A DNA stretch of 64,000 nt, taken from JBBDWJ01 sp963824095. Its GTDB lineage: Bacteria > Acidobacteriota > Terriglobia > Bryobacterales > UBA6623. Position numbers and translations under genes: made by a program. Numbering within the stretch: position 1 is the stretch's first letter; every line of letters begins with the position of its first letter. Positions 43,204 to 53,300 of this stretch are shown here, one piece after another. The stretch lies in contig CAWGNS010000007.1 of assembly GCA_963824095.1 (NCBI GenBank), positions 434,001 to 498,000 of the forward strand, read 5' to 3'. The notes beneath the pieces are model-generated. The model worked only from the letters and a program-made list of their open reading frames with translations, was not told where the DNA came from and made no database searches.

Positions 43204-44338
43204 GGAGCGCCGTTACCTGGTCGTTCCGGGTCTGCGGTCGTCACGCATCCATATTCTGGACACGAAGCCGGATCCGAGGAATCCGAAGGTGGTGAAGGTA
43301 ATCGAACCGGAAACGACGATGAAACGGACCGGGTACAGCCGTCCTCACACCGTTCACTGCGGGCCGGAAGGCATCTACATGAACGCCCTGGGATCCCCCG
43401 AAGGAGAAGGGCCGGGCGGCGTCTTTGTTTTGGACGGCGAGACGTTCGACGTGCGCGGGCGCTGGGAAGTGGACCGCGGACCTCAGTACCTGGCCTACGA
43501 TTTCGCCTGGCATCTGGGCCACGATTCCATGATCAGCAGCGAATGGGGCACGCCAAACATGTTTGAAAGCGGACTGAACCCGGAGCTGCTGCTGGGCGGC
43601 AAGTATGGGCATCAGATTCACGTCTGGGACTTGCAGAAGCGTAAGCACAAGCAGGTTCTCGATCTCGGAGCCCAACAGCAACTCGTGTTCGAACTCCGGC
43701 CGGCGAGGAATCCAACCAATGCATACGGCTTCGCGGGCGTAGTCATCTCGCTGAACGATCTTTCGTCATCGATCTGGCTCTGGTACAGGGACGGTCGCGA
43801 AGAGACTGCGGAGTGGAAGATCAAAAAAGTGATCGAGATTCCCGCCGAACCGGCCGATCCGGAACTACTGCCTCCCATGCTGAAGGGTTTTGGCGCCGTC
43901 CCGCCGCTTGTCACCGACATCAACCTTTCGCTCGACGACAAGAATCTTTACGTCTCGTGCTTTGGCTCCGGCGAATTCCGCCGGTACGACGTGAGCGATC
44001 CGTTCCACCCGAAGCTGAGTAGCAAGATTCTGATGGGAGGCATTGTGCGGCGCGCCGCGCATCCTTCGAATCCAGGCAGTCCTTTAAACGGTGGTCCGCA
44101 GATGGTGGAGCTGAGCCGGGACGGCCGGCGCGTGTACGTGACCAATTCCCTGTATACGGCGGTCGACGAACAATTCTATCCGGACGGCGTGGGCTGGATG
44201 ATGAAGATGGACGTGGATCCGGAAACAGGCGAAATGCGCGTCGATCCACGGTTCTTTCCGCACTTTGACGGCATGCGGCCACACCAGACGAGGCTGGAGG
44301 GCGGCGACGCTTCCTCCGACTCGTATTGCTACGCATAG
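43202..44338 (+). pseudogene. selenium-binding protein SBP56 / methanethiol oxidase, 5'-truncated
   Basis: The C-terminal 378 residues or so of an SBP56-family beta-propeller, in good family agreement from ERRYLVVPGLRSSRI through PHTVHC, SSEWGTPN, YGHQIHVWDL, GFGAVPPLVTDI, LYVSCFGSGE to RPHQTRLEGGD and SDSYCYA. In bacterial homologues about 70-115 more N-terminal residues precede, including the conserved Cys-Ser-Ser-Cys region; here homology starts at about 43179 (CP-x3-HPH) and then passes into antisense of the EAL fragment. In-frame ATG at 43202 could still start a shortened product, lacking part of the propeller and the CSSC motif. Likely non-functional. Confidence 0.75.
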
Positions 44339-44350
44339 GGAGCCACGACC

Positions 44351-44986
44351 ATGGACATGACATTCACTTCGTGGCTCACACTAGCGGGATTGGGGGCCTT
44401 TCACGGCCTCAATCCTGGGATGGGTTGGTTATTCGCGGTCGCGCTCGGGATGCAGGAGAGCAAGCGCTCCGCGGTGTGGCGGGCTCTGATTCCGCTGACG
44501 CTCGGGCACGTACTGGCAATTGCCGCAGCTATTGCCGTTGCGATGGCGGCCGGCGCCGCGCTATCCCCTGGCATGCTGCGGTGGCCCGTGGCTCTCCTGC
44601 TGACTGGACTTGGCGTGCGGCAACTTTACCGTCACGTGCACCCGCGGTGGGCGGCCATGCGGGTTGGTATGGGCGGCTTGACGCTCTGGTCGTTTCTAAT
44701 GGCATCGGCACATGGCGCGGGACTGATGGTTCTGCCGGTGTTTCTGTCGATGACAGCGGTCGCCGGAGGTCCGTCCTGCCATGCACGGGGAGCGTCGACC
44801 CAGGCGTTTGACGGTGCGATGGCGACGCTGGTTCATGGCTTGGGGTATCTGGCCGTGACGGCGCTGGCGGCGTGGCTTGTCGTTGATCGCTTCGGGCTGG
44901 GGCTCCTGCGGAAGGCCTGGATCAACCTGGATGTGATCTGGGCGGCGGCACTGATTCTCACCGGGGGCCTGACCCTGTTTGTTTGA
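44351..44986 (+). CDS. polytopic membrane protein with HGLNPGMGW motif
   Basis: A 211-residue protein with about six membrane helices. The first helix pair contains GAFHGLNPGMGWLFAVALGMQ, and a second His pair lies in SAHGAGLM, features that recall HupE/UreJ- or NiCoT-like metal permeases, but I cannot assign it with confidence. It starts 12 bp after the SBP56 fragment, so it was probably co-transcribed with it; SBP56 is a copper-dependent enzyme in other bacteria, which would fit a metal transporter (inference only). The protein appears complete. Confidence 0.65.
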   Translation: MDMTFTSWLTLAGLGAFHGLNPGMGWLFAVALGMQESKRSAVWRALIPLTLGHVLAIAAAIAVAMAAGAALSPGMLRWPVALLLTGLGVRQLYRHVHPRWAAMRVGMGGLTLWSFLMASAHGAGLMVLPVFLSMTAVAGGPSCHARGASTQAFDGAMATLVHGLGYLAVTALAAWLVVDRFGLGLLRKAWINLDVIWAAALILTGGLTLFV

Positions 44987-45204
44987 GACTGCCATGCAGG
45001 AACCAATTCCAGACCAAGGGCGAGCGCGGCCAATCCCCGAGATGCCGACTCTTCGTATGTGGGGGAGAGAGTCGGGTGAACACTTCGGCGCTAGCCCTGA
45101 GGACAGCCGACTTCACTACCGACCTGTGGCGCCGAATGTCGCCTTTCTTTTCTTCTCTGCGCATTACCTAGGTGAGAGACCAAAGGACATAAGGAGACCA
45201 GACA

Positions 45205-46044
45205 ATGACCGCCACCATTCCACGTGCCATCATGAATCCAAACAAAGCGCTATGGGAAAAAGGCGACTTCACAAAAATTGCCGCCTTCATGCGTGAATCG
45301 GGAGAAGCGGTCGTGAAGTCGATGGGGATAAGGCCGCCGCTGAAGGCTTTGGATCTCGGCTGCGGCGACGGCACTACAGCGATGCCTTTGGCGCTTTCGG
45401 GGGCTGAAGTAACTGGAATTGACATCGCCAGGAACCTCGTGGAAGCCGGAAACAAGCGAGCCGCGGAGGCAGGTCTCGACCGTCTGAAGTTTCATGAAGG
45501 AGATGCGTGCAACCTGGACGGCGTAGGCGACCATTCGTTTGATTTGATTCTCTCCGTGTTTGGCGCCATGTTCGCGCCTAAGCCCTTCAATGTCGCCAAG
45601 GAGATGGTCCGCGTCACGAAACCGGGCGGTCGCATCGTGATGGGCAACTGGATCCCCAACGATCCGACATTCGTGTCACAGCTCCTCAAGATAAGCTCGG
45701 CGTTCACGCCTCCGCCTCCGGACGGCTTTGTCAGCCCCATGACTTGGGGAGTGGATACGCACCTCGTCGAGCGCTTTGGCCAAGCCGGTGTGCCCCGGGA
45801 GAAGATCTCCATGGCTAAGGATACGTTCCACTTCAAATCGCCCGACAAAGACCCGGCACACTTCATCGGCCTGTTCAGGCGATTCTACGGCCCGACCATG
45901 AATGCTTTCGAAGCCGCCGAAAAGAACGGAAGGGGAGAGGAACTCTACAGCCAGCTTTTGGAACTGGCGCAGGCGCAAAACCAGAGCAGCAACGGTGGCA
46001 CGTCCATTCCTGCCACGTTCCTGCGAGTTACCGTAGACCTATGA
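45205..46044 (+). CDS. class I SAM-dependent methyltransferase
   Basis: A 279-residue methyltransferase. SAM-binding motif I is LDLGCGDGTTAMPLA at about residues 49-63, the acidic residue of strand 2 is in VTGIDIA, motif II/III is in FHEGDACNL and FDLILSVFGAMFAP, and TKPGGRIVMGNW follows, as in UbiE/Methyltransf_11 proteins. Substrate unknown. AAGGAGACC lies 8 bp upstream of the ATG. It overlaps the DinB gene by 4 bp (ATGA). The 218-bp gap before it (44987-45204) holds no gene. Confidence 0.88.
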   Translation: MTATIPRAIMNPNKALWEKGDFTKIAAFMRESGEAVVKSMGIRPPLKALDLGCGDGTTAMPLALSGAEVTGIDIARNLVEAGNKRAAEAGLDRLKFHEGDACNLDGVGDHSFDLILSVFGAMFAPKPFNVAKEMVRVTKPGGRIVMGNWIPNDPTFVSQLLKISSAFTPPPPDGFVSPMTWGVDTHLVERFGQAGVPREKISMAKDTFHFKSPDKDPAHFIGLFRRFYGPTMNAFEAAEKNGRGEELYSQLLELAQAQNQSSNGGTSIPATFLRVTVDL

Positions 46045-46628
46045 GGAAGATAGAAATGAAGAATCAAGATTTCGAACCAATCACTCGGGCTCAATCTCCG
46101 TCGCGTGGAGCAAAGGCGAGCGAAAGACCGGAAGCCCTCGCCGCCCGTCTTGAGGCCGGTGCGGCGGCATTGGCTGCACTTGCGACCACGCTTTCAGAAA
46201 GCGAGTGGAATATGCGCCTTCCCAAGGACGGACGCAAGGTCGGACTCGTGGTGCACCATGTTGCAAGCATGTACCCGATTGAGATCCAACTCGCGAGTTT
46301 GCTTGCTGCCGGTCGGCCGATCACAGATGTGACTTGGGACGCTGTTGACGCCATGAACCGCGATCATGCGAGAAACAATGACGGCGTTACCAAAGAAGCT
46401 GCGCTCGCTCTGCTGGCAACGAACAGCGCGGCGGCAGCCCAGGCGATCCGTGCTTTTTCCGATGAAGAACTCGACCGCGCGGCCCCCGTGTCCCTGAACA
46501 GTGATGCTCCACTCACCTGCCAGTTCATGCTTGAGGACCATGCCGTGCGCCACAGCTACCACCACCTGGCCCGGATCAGAGCAGCCCTTGCATCTGCCTC
46601 GGAGTTGAAGGCGGGTGAAGCAGCTTGA
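46041..46628 (+). CDS. DinB-like metal-binding four-helix protein
   Basis: A 195-residue DinB/YfiT superfamily member. After a polar N-terminus it shows the helical pattern with GLVVHHVASMYPIEIQLASLL (first His ligand), and the C-terminal pair in LEDHAVRHSYHHLARIRAAL. These proteins bind a divalent metal; some are thiol-dependent transferases or hydrolases. Translationally coupled to the upstream methyltransferase by ATGA overlap; an alternative start is MKNQDF at 46056. Confidence 0.75.
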   Translation: MRKIEMKNQDFEPITRAQSPSRGAKASERPEALAARLEAGAAALAALATTLSESEWNMRLPKDGRKVGLVVHHVASMYPIEIQLASLLAAGRPITDVTWDAVDAMNRDHARNNDGVTKEAALALLATNSAAAAQAIRAFSDEELDRAAPVSLNSDAPLTCQFMLEDHAVRHSYHHLARIRAALASASELKAGEAA

Positions 46629-46641
46629 GGTGTCAGGTTGA

Positions 46642-46731
46642 GTACGCGGCCAAGAGGGACCAATACACCCTAAGGCCAAGTATTACGGCCTACTTGGGTT
46701 GCGTCCGAGGTACTGGAAGGAGCGTCGATAA
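46642..46731 (+). pseudogene. short coding remnant between dinB-like and PIG-L genes
   Basis: A 29-codon frame reading AKYYGLLGLRPRYWKERR before TAA, with natural-looking aromatic/basic composition. It is closed upstream by TGA and has no start codon other than GTA-adjacent positions. I interpret it as the tail of a lost gene or chance; the evidence is thin. Confidence 0.2.
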
Positions 46732-46796
46732 GCGCTCCGGGCTCGCCAGGGCCTCGTGGGCGCGACCCGAGTCCACCGTTGGGAGGTCCGCTAACT

Positions 46797-47615
46797 ATGG
46801 GATTCAAATTGCTGGGCGTTCTGGCTCATCCAGACGATGAGTCACTCGGTTTCGGCGGCACGTTCGCCAAGTACGCGGCTGAGGGGATCGAGACTTACCT
46901 CGTCACCGCCACACGAGGAGAACGCGGCCGCTTCGGCCCACGAGGAGAACGCGGCGACCCAAAGGAAGTCGGACGCGTTCGCGAGGCGGAGTTACGAGCT
47001 GCCGCCGCTGTGCTAAGTATCCGAGAAGTCTCCGTCCTAGGCTTTCCGGACGGTGCTGTTGATACAGTCCCGTCCGGCACCGCCATTCGAGCCATCGTCG
47101 CGCACATCCGGAGGATTCAACCCGACGTAATCGTCACCTTTGGTCCGGACGGAGCCTATGGGCACCCCGACCACATTGCCATTTCCCAATTCACGACCGC
47201 CGCCACCGTATGCGCCGCCGATTGCGGATACCGCATGGATGATGGACCGCAAATGGATTCGCTTCCGACTCACCGCGTGGCAAAACTCCACTACCTGGCA
47301 TGGCGAAAAAACAAGTGGGAAGCCTATCAGGCCGCCTTTCGTCAGTTGACGTCGATCGTCGACGGCGTTGAGCGGCAGGCCCATCCGTGGCCTGATTGGG
47401 CCGTGACAACCGAGATCGACACGGCCGCCCTATGGCCCGTCGTCTGGAAAGCTGTTTGCTGCCATCGAACACAAATGTCTATCTACGAGCGGCTGGAAGA
47501 TCTGACGGAAGAACAGCAGACAGCTCTGTGGGGCTCCCAGGAGTTCTATCGCGTCTATAGCTCCCTCAACGGCGGACGAAAACTGGAAAACGACCTCTTT
47601 GAAGGCCTACGGTGA
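46797..47615 (+). CDS. PIG-L/LmbE family deacetylase
   Basis: A 272-residue zinc-dependent deacetylase of the PIG-L family, which removes acetyl groups from GlcNAc-linked substrates (GlcNAc-inositol, GlcNAc-malate, natural products). Signature AHPDDESLGFGG at residues 11-22 provides two ligands and the catalytic Asp; GAYGHPDHIA provides the third ligand. The ATG at 46797 is preceded by GGGAGGTC at proper spacing and is preferred over 46779. The next gene begins 6 bp after its stop. Which substrate it acts on is unknown. Confidence 0.9.
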   Translation: MGFKLLGVLAHPDDESLGFGGTFAKYAAEGIETYLVTATRGERGRFGPRGERGDPKEVGRVREAELRAAAAVLSIREVSVLGFPDGAVDTVPSGTAIRAIVAHIRRIQPDVIVTFGPDGAYGHPDHIAISQFTTAATVCAADCGYRMDDGPQMDSLPTHRVAKLHYLAWRKNKWEAYQAAFRQLTSIVDGVERQAHPWPDWAVTTEIDTAALWPVVWKAVCCHRTQMSIYERLEDLTEEQQTALWGSQEFYRVYSSLNGGRKLENDLFEGLR

Positions 47616-47621
47616 TTAGAA

Positions 47622-49130
47622 ATGTCTTCTCGTGCTCGCATCGAACAGCTTAGATCACGCACTGCTCCTCTCGACATGGCGCACGAGCAGTTTCGGGTGC
47701 TCGGTCACGACCTCGTTGATCGGATCGCGGAGTTCCTGGCTTCTCTACGTACGCACCCAGTCACGCCTGGGGAATCCCCGAAGGAAGTTTGCGCGGCTCT
47801 AGCTGCGACCAGCGAGCTGCCGGAAGAAGGCAAGCACCCCAAGACGGTCCTGCGGGACGCCTCGGATCTACTGTTTGAGCACTCTCTTTTCAATGGCCAT
47901 CCGCGTTTCTACGGCTACATCACATCCAGTCCTGCGCCCATCGGTATGCTTGCGGACTTATTGGCCGCTGCCGTAAACGCGAATGTTGGCGCCTGGAACC
48001 TTTCTCCCATGGCCACCGAAATAGAAGTCCAGGTAATTCGATGGATTGCGCAGTTCATCGGTTACCCGGCCGACTGCGGCGGCCTGCTTCTGAGTGGCGG
48101 CAATATGGCCAATTTCACGTGCTTCCTGGCTGCCCGCGCCGCGACGGCCGGCTGGGACGTCCGCAAGCAAGGCGTAGCCGGCGGCCCGCGTCTCTGTATC
48201 TACGCCTCCGCGGAAACCCACGCCTGGATCCAGAAAGCCGCTGATCTCTCGGGTCTCGGCACCGATGCGATTCACTGGATTGATGGAAGGCAGCCCATGG
48301 ATGTGGATGAACTGGAAGTCCGGTACCGAAAGGATATCAACGAGGGTTATCAACCATTTCTCGTGGTCGGCTCTGCCGGGACGGTCAGCACCGGCGCGGT
48401 CGACCCGTTGCCGGAATTGGCGGCATTCTGCCAAGAGCGCAAACTTTGGTTCCATGTCGATGGTGCGTATGGCGCATTCGCCGCGGCCGTGGCGGGAGCG
48501 CCGGCGGATCTCAGGGGGCTTCAGCTAGCTGATTCCGTGGCTTTGGATCCTCACAAATGGTTGTACGCGCCACTCGAAGCCGGGTGTGCACTCGTCCGCG
48601 ACCCTGCTGCTTTGAGAAATGCGTTCTCCTATCACCCGCCTTACTACAGCTTCGAAGTTGAGGCCACAAACTACTTCGACATGGGCCCTCAGAACTCGCG
48701 CGGGTTTCGCGCACTGAAGGTCTGGCTCGCGATGCAGCACGCAGGAGCCGCAGGTTACCGCGAGATGATTCACGATGACATCACTCTGGCCCGATACCTG
48801 TATGACTTGGCGCTAGACCATCCTGAGTTGGAGGCGATCACGAATCACCTCAGCATTACGACCCTGCGTTACGTCCCTCGAGAACTTCGTGCCAGTTTAG
48901 GGTCGGAGGTGACAGAGGAGTATCTGAACCGGTTGAATGAGCGCCTGCTTAAAGCCATCGAGAAAAGCGGCCAGGCATTCATTTCCAATGCGGTGATCGC
49001 CGGGAAATACGCTCTGCGCTTCTGCATTGTGAATTTCCGGGCCTCGACCGTCGACATCGAAGCGATGCCTCAACTTGTGGCGCATTTGGGCCAGCAGGTT
49101 CACGCTGAGCTGTACAGCTCATTACAATAG
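47622..49130 (+). CDS. group II PLP-dependent decarboxylase (aromatic-amino-acid decarboxylase-like)
   Basis: A 502-residue fold-type I PLP enzyme of the glutamate/aromatic-amino-acid decarboxylase family. It contains FRVLGHDLVDRIAEFL at the N-terminus, HPRFYGYITSSPAPIG, LLLSGGNMANFTCFLAAR, HVDGAYGAFA and the Schiff-base Lys in ALDPHKWLYAPLE. The family produces amines such as tryptamine, tyramine or phenylacetaldehyde. Length is normal and the sequence is intact. It follows the PIG-L gene by 6 bp and is probably co-expressed. Confidence 0.88.
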   Translation: MSSRARIEQLRSRTAPLDMAHEQFRVLGHDLVDRIAEFLASLRTHPVTPGESPKEVCAALAATSELPEEGKHPKTVLRDASDLLFEHSLFNGHPRFYGYITSSPAPIGMLADLLAAAVNANVGAWNLSPMATEIEVQVIRWIAQFIGYPADCGGLLLSGGNMANFTCFLAARAATAGWDVRKQGVAGGPRLCIYASAETHAWIQKAADLSGLGTDAIHWIDGRQPMDVDELEVRYRKDINEGYQPFLVVGSAGTVSTGAVDPLPELAAFCQERKLWFHVDGAYGAFAAAVAGAPADLRGLQLADSVALDPHKWLYAPLEAGCALVRDPAALRNAFSYHPPYYSFEVEATNYFDMGPQNSRGFRALKVWLAMQHAGAAGYREMIHDDITLARYLYDLALDHPELEAITNHLSITTLRYVPRELRASLGSEVTEEYLNRLNERLLKAIEKSGQAFISNAVIAGKYALRFCIVNFRASTVDIEAMPQLVAHLGQQVHAELYSSLQ

Positions 49131-49328
49131 TCAGCTAATGCGCGCCAAGAGAAAGCTAATCGCCACCTAGCACCGGTTCGCGTTCGCGACCGCCGCGACG
49201 TATGGTCGAATGGCCTTCCACCGTATGAAGGATACCCGTTGAAACGGCCGCGTCTGGCATAGGGTAAATCCCGAACCGAAGCTCACACGACGTCTCATGG
49301 CGTCGCGCAGAGCGGCTGGCGTCGTGAT

Positions 49329-50177
49329 TCACTTGGGGGCCAGATAGACAAACTTGAAGCCGTCCATGAATTGGACAAATTGAGGCTTGAACTGCAGGTG
49401 CTGATAAGGCGTACTCCCAAACTCTAGGGAATCGCCGAAGTGGTCGAAGTATCGAATCGCGGTGGTTTCATTCTTTGCGAAGGTCTCAGCCACGGCGTTT
49501 CGCGCGAACATCTCACTGATAGGATTGAGAATTTCCATCTTCACCCAGGGCTGTCGAGAAAGCGCTGATAGCCGCCTGATACCCAGCTGGGCTGTCAGCT
49601 CCAGATTAGCCCGCAGCGAGAGGCGTCCTGGATTGTTTATCCGGCCGCCCAAGATCAGCGTATTCGTCGCCTCATCCGTATAGGTGAACGTCATCGTGCG
49701 CGGATCACGTTCGATCCGGCTACGGACGGCTTGGGCGTTCAGGCCAAGCAATTCGCGGTTATAAGCGACGACGCCCGGGCTGTTGTTCCAAAGGCAGTGG
49801 CACAGCATTTGCACCTCGGTACGGGTCAGCATGAGATTCAGCAGGCTCAGCGGATGAGAGCCGACGGGTCCCGGGTCGCCGGTGGAAACGAAGAACGAAA
49901 ACTGTAACTCGTGGTGAGGGCCCAGGCTGGCGTCAGTAAAATCGCAGACCCAGATTCCCATCAAGGTATCACCGCTCCGGGTCTGCACGGGCGAGACCGT
50001 TTCACGCCGGAGCAGTTCTTGAACGGCAGCGAAATCAGCCGTGCCGCCGATGAACACTCCATAGCCGTTGTAGACGTGATACGGCGTGGGTACGGCACCA
50101 GTTGAGATGGTAGCTTCACCGTCGAGAGCGTACCTCTTGAAGAGAGGATGGTCTTTGGGGTTCATTTGAGGATGCAT
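49329..50177 (-). CDS. unrecognised protein, possibly acetoacetate-decarboxylase-like fold
   Basis: A complete 282-residue soluble protein without signal peptide. I do not recognise the family. Visible blocks are YHVYNGYGVFIGGTADFAAVQELL, MGIWVCDFTDASLGPHHELQFSFFVS and TYTDEATNTLILGGRINNPG; the alternation of beta segments and the GIWVCDFTDASLGPHHE phrase vaguely recall acetoacetate decarboxylase-like proteins, a weak inference. The ATG at 50177 is preceded by GGAGG 8 bp upstream, which fixes the start. Its base composition resembles the block to the left, not the RND operon. Confidence 0.6.
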   Translation of the reverse strand: MHPQMNPKDHPLFKRYALDGEATISTGAVPTPYHVYNGYGVFIGGTADFAAVQELLRRETVSPVQTRSGDTLMGIWVCDFTDASLGPHHELQFSFFVSTGDPGPVGSHPLSLLNLMLTRTEVQMLCHCLWNNSPGVVAYNRELLGLNAQAVRSRIERDPRTMTFTYTDEATNTLILGGRINNPGRLSLRANLELTAQLGIRRLSALSRQPWVKMEILNPISEMFARNAVAETFAKNETTAIRYFDHFGDSLEFGSTPYQHLQFKPQFVQFMDGFKFVYLAPK

Positions 50178-50301
50178 TCAACTAACCTCCGTATCGATGT
50201 AGAGACCGGCTAAGTGATGTGCCTCCGTCGATCCATAACGGTTACGTGGTCTGGGGCGCGTGCTGGACGATCTCCTCCGCTTTAGGGCCGTCCAGATGTG
50301 C

Positions 50302-53300
50302 CTAGCGGCTATCAGAGTCCAACGATGTGTCCCACTTCACGATCTTCAGATCAAGGACGCAAATCGCATAGAACACGGGCACGAGCAGTAGAGTGATGAA
50401 GGTCGCCGCCGTCAGGCCGCCGATCTGCGCGTAGCACAAGGGTTCCCAGAGCGGGCCGCCGTGGGCCGCCAGAGGGAACAAAGCGATGACGGTTGCTCCC
50501 ACCGTGATCATTACCGGCCGCAAGCGCATGATGCCGGCATCGAGCACGGCCTGCTCGAAAGGCTCTCCTTCGGCGTGCTTTTCCTCGATGAAATCGAACA
50601 GCACGATGATGTGGCTGACGATGACGCCGACCAGACTCACCACTCCCAGGAAGCCCATGAATCCGAACGGCGTGCCCATGATCCACAGGGCGAGCAGCGC
50701 GCCGACCGCGCCATAGGGCACGGCCGCGAACACGATGAACGGCTTGATGGCGTTCTTGAACTGGAACGTCAGCGCCAGAAAGATGCAAACCACCGAAATC
50801 GCCAGCACCACGGCCAGGTCCATAAACCCGTCCTGCTGTTTCTCGGCTTCGCCGCCGATTTCCAGGCGATAGCCGGGAGGCAGCGTGGTAGCGAGAGCGT
50901 CGAGCTTCGGCTTCGCCTCGACCATGATTTCCGAGGCGAGCACGCCTTCGCGCGGGGCGGCGGACACGGTGATGGTCCGGAATTGATTGCGCCGCTGAAT
51001 CACCTCGCCGCGAAAGCTGTAACCGACGCTGGAAATCTCGCGCAGCGGCACCTTCTGCCCTCCCGTGCTCGAGTAGACATACAGATTGTTGAGGTCGTCG
51101 AGCCCGGCGCGTTCGTTGGTGCGCAGCTTACCCACGACGGGAATCTGCTTGTCCCCTTCGCGCAGCACGGTGACGTAGGATCCGCTGAGCGCCGCCGCGG
51201 AAGATTGCGCGACGTCGCGGTTGGTGATGCCGACCGGGTTGGCGCGGTCGGTATCGATGGCCAGTTCGAGGTTGAAGCGGTCTTCGCCCCAGTTGTCGCG
51301 CACGCGGTCGGCAAGGGGGATGTCGCGCAAGATCTTCTTGACGCTCTCGGCGGTGGCGCGCAAAGTGTCGGCATCTTCCCCGGAGATGCGGATCGCGACC
51401 GGCAGACCCACGGCGTCCCCCGTTTCGAGTTGGCGGACATCGATCCGGGCGCCGGCGATCCTGCGCGAAAGGGCGTCCTGCATGGCGGGCAACGCCAGAT
51501 GCGTGTCGTGCTTGTTTTCGAACAGCAGCACGAGCTGCGCGTAGTTCGGGCGCTGGGCCTCCGGCGCCAGCGAATACCAGAAACGCGGCGCGCCCCCGCC
51601 GACGAACGTGCTGACCGATTCGAGCGGCCGGCCGGCGGCGGCGGAGGCTTCGAGCACGACCCGCTCGGCCTCTTCCGCCGCTTCCTTGCTCGCCGAGAAC
51701 GGGGCGTCTTCGGGCAGGAAGATATTGACGAACGCGAGCCGCGACAAGTCCTTCGGGAAGAACTGCTGCTTGAGGGAGGAGCCAATGAATCCACCGAGCG
51801 CGAGGACGCCCAGCGAGCCGGCCATCACCAGCCAGCGGTGGCGAATCGCCCATTGCCCCAAGCCGTAGTAGCGGGAGGCAAAGCCGTGGCTGCGCCGCTC
51901 TTCAATGGGCCGCTCGGGGCGGCCTCTCAACAGGTAGTAACCCAGCAGCGGAATGAAGCTCATCGACACGATGCGGGAAGCGACGAGCGAGCACGTCAGA
52001 ACCACCGGCAGCGAGTAGAGGAATTGCCCGGTGGTGCCGCTCAACAGCAGGAACGGCAGATAGGCCACGATGTTGGTGATCGTCGCGTAGAGGATCGCCG
52101 TCGCGAGCCGGGTCGGTCCCAACCAGGCGGCGATACCACGTGGCTTGCCGGCGGCGAGTTCCCGCTTGATGGCGTCGCCGGCCACGACCGGATCGTCCAC
52201 CAGCAGGCCCAGGGCGATGATCAGGCTGGCGATCGAGACCTGTTGCAGGTCGATGCCCAACACGTGCATCATGCCGAACGTCATCAACAAGGTGAGCGGA
52301 ATGGACAACGCCATCAACATCGCCGAGCGCCACTCCCAGAAGCCGATGAGCGAAACCAGCACGACCAGCGCGACGGCCTCGTAGAGGCTCGACATGAACA
52401 GCTCGACGTTCTCTTCCACCTGCTGCGGCTGGTCGCTGACCCGCGCCACGATGAGGTCGTTGGGGAGCCGTTTCTGCAGATCGTCGAGAGTGGCATCGAC
52501 CGCGGTGGCGAACTCAGCAATCTGCTGCCCGGAGCCCATCTGGATGTTCAACGTGACGGCGCGGGTACGCTGCCATGCCCCTTGGGGGTCGCGCCATGAG
52601 AAGTAGTTCAAATAGCGGGCCGTCTCGTAGCCGCGGGCCGTGTCGGCGAGGTCCCGCAGATAGAGGGGCGTTCCGTAGGGCGTGAATCCGACGCTCACGT
52701 CTCCGATCTCGCTTTCGCTGCGAAACTCGCCGGAAGGATTCACGAAGACGCTCTTTTGGCGCGTCTCGAATTCGCCTCCCGAAACCGCGACATTGCGCGC
52801 CTGCATGATGCGGGGCAAGGTGCCGCCCTGCATTCCGTAGGCGGCCAGACGCTCCTGCGAGTAGACCAGGTAGACCTGCTCGGAAAGAATGCCGGAACGG
52901 CTTACCTTGGCGACCAGCGGCTGCTTGTCGCCGCTGCGGCCCGTGCCGAGCAGCGCGCGCTCCATGATGTCGGTAAAGTCCTCGAGCTCGCGATAACTGT
53001 ATTTGTCGCCGGCAACCGCGGCGAGCCGTTGCTCGATCTGCGACAAGTCCCGCACCACAAAGGGCTGCCACAGGTCGGGATGCATCTCGGAACGGCTATA
53101 GCGCTGGCTCAGGAAAGCCTGCAGGCGCGAGAGGAACTGCTCTTCGGGCTGATCCGTCTTGCCATCGATGCCGATGAAGCCGGGGCCGTCCAGGACCCGA
53201 AGATCCCGCGCGACACCCTGCGATCGGAGATAGTCGATCACTTCCAGAGCCGCCAGGCGAGGCAGGCGCCGGTCGCCTTGGAGCGGCAGGCAAAACACCA

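Noticed and set aside
44979..45296. 105-residue frame between the membrane protein and the methyltransferase
   Set aside because: No motifs; it overlaps both neighbours out of frame and has no ribosome binding site.
50461..52599. 712-residue plus-strand open frame
   Set aside because: Antisense to the RND pump; His/Arg/Glu-rich shadow of a GC-rich gene.
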